A stretch of DNA of 6,501 nt from an uncultured Dysgonomonas sp. (GTDB taxonomy: Bacteria; Bacteroidota; Bacteroidia; Bacteroidales; Dysgonomonadaceae): the NCBI GenBank assembly GCA_945292135.1, contig CALYRA010000074.1:1-6501 (forward strand), given 5' to 3'. The notes under the pieces were generated by a model. It searched no databases. It was not told the DNA's origin and worked only from the letters and a program-made list of their open reading frames with translations. A program made the translations under genes and the position numbers. This document shows positions 6,364 through 6,501 of this stretch, piece by piece; position 1 is the stretch's first letter, and each line of letters starts with the position of its first letter.

Positions 6364-6407
6364 ACTATTTCGCAAATCGGTTTGTAAGAATACGCCTTAC
6401 AAATAGT
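6364..6407 (+). repeat. Nested, mutually exclusive inverted repeats
   Basis: Three pairings share bases. ACTATTT (6364-6370) pairs with AAATAGT (6401-6407). TTTGTAAG (6381-6388) pairs perfectly with CTTACAAA (6396-6403) around a 7-nt loop. CAAA (6373-6376) pairs with TTTG (6381-6384) around TCGG. The second uses bases needed by the first and third, so an RNA here could switch between folds. It lies 73 nt before the start at 6481. No known riboswitch signature was recognised, and a DNA operator is an equally good reading. Confidence 0.45.
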
Positions 6408-6480
6408 AATGTTTTATGTTTTTTTAAAATGAAATTATAAACGTATAATACAATATATCAACAAATTAAATAAATAGATT

Positions 6481-6501
6481 ATGAAAAAATTAGTTTTATT
6501 A
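6481..6501 (+). CDS. 5' end of a gene with a signal-peptide-like start (partial)
   Basis: An ATG followed by codons for KKLVLL runs off the window. A start methionine, two lysines and a hydrophobic run is the usual opening of a secreted or lipoprotein signal peptide. The A-rich sequence just before it (AAATTAAATAAATAGATT) is typical of Bacteroidota starts lacking a Shine-Dalgarno. Only seven codons are visible, so the family cannot be named. Confidence 0.55.

Larger units (their letters stand above)
5996..6480. other. Long AT-rich spacer, no gene seen
   Basis: This 485-nt stretch after HD-Pnk contains no coding frame I would accept and no tRNA-like T-loop motif. It holds an orphan Shine-Dalgarno-like sequence (6036-6044), two copies of GTTAAAACT (6085-6093 and 6171-6179), an 11-nt palindrome GTTATTATAAC (6279-6289), a hairpin with a T-rich tail (6316-6340) and a nested inverted-repeat cluster (6364-6407). 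The second half is probably the promoter and untranslated leader of the gene at 6481, but no convincing TAnnTTTG/TTTG promoter pair was found. Confidence 0.6.

Overview
The window looks like an AT-rich member of the Bacteroidota, possibly Bacteroidales. The reasons are the low G+C (about 35% in the well-coded genes I sampled by hand), weak or absent Shine-Dalgarno sequences at most starts, a short-leader lipoprotein of the SGNH-hydrolase type, and a heal-and-seal RNA-repair gene pair whose studied HD-Pnk relative comes from Runella, also in this phylum. The taxon is an inference; no rRNA or other marker gene is present.

Left block (1-2042, + strand): the last codons of an unidentified upstream gene, then kptA/TPT1 (RNA 2'-phosphotransferase), a DUF4291 protein, and a bona fide TatD nuclease. 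The first three are packed with gaps of 6 and 7 nt; tatD follows after 63 nt. A convergent gene on the - strand (2199-3050) encodes a lipoprotein with an SGNH-hydrolase-like fold.

Right block (3408-5995, + strand): a tight three-gene operon. It encodes a compact ATP-dependent RNA ligase, an unrecognised 256-residue protein that overlaps the ligase gene by 11 nt, and an HD-Pnk end-healing enzyme starting 4 nt after the unknown gene. HD-Pnk can produce 3'-OH and 5'-phosphate ends, and the ligase can join them, so the operon encodes a complete route for repairing broken RNA. KptA in the left block would remove 2'-phosphates at junctions or ends. The window therefore reads as an RNA-repair or RNA-metabolism island, plausibly a response to RNA-cutting toxins or phage defence nucleases. 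The middle gene is the part I cannot assign and the best candidate for something undescribed; its coding sequence is about 26% G+C, against about 35% for both neighbours.

Two long spacers have no convincing gene. 3051-3407 lies between divergent genes and holds one imperfect dyad. 5996-6480 holds an orphan Shine-Dalgarno-like sequence, a hairpin followed by T residues, and a nested set of competing inverted repeats just ahead of a truncated gene (6481 onward) that starts like a signal peptide.
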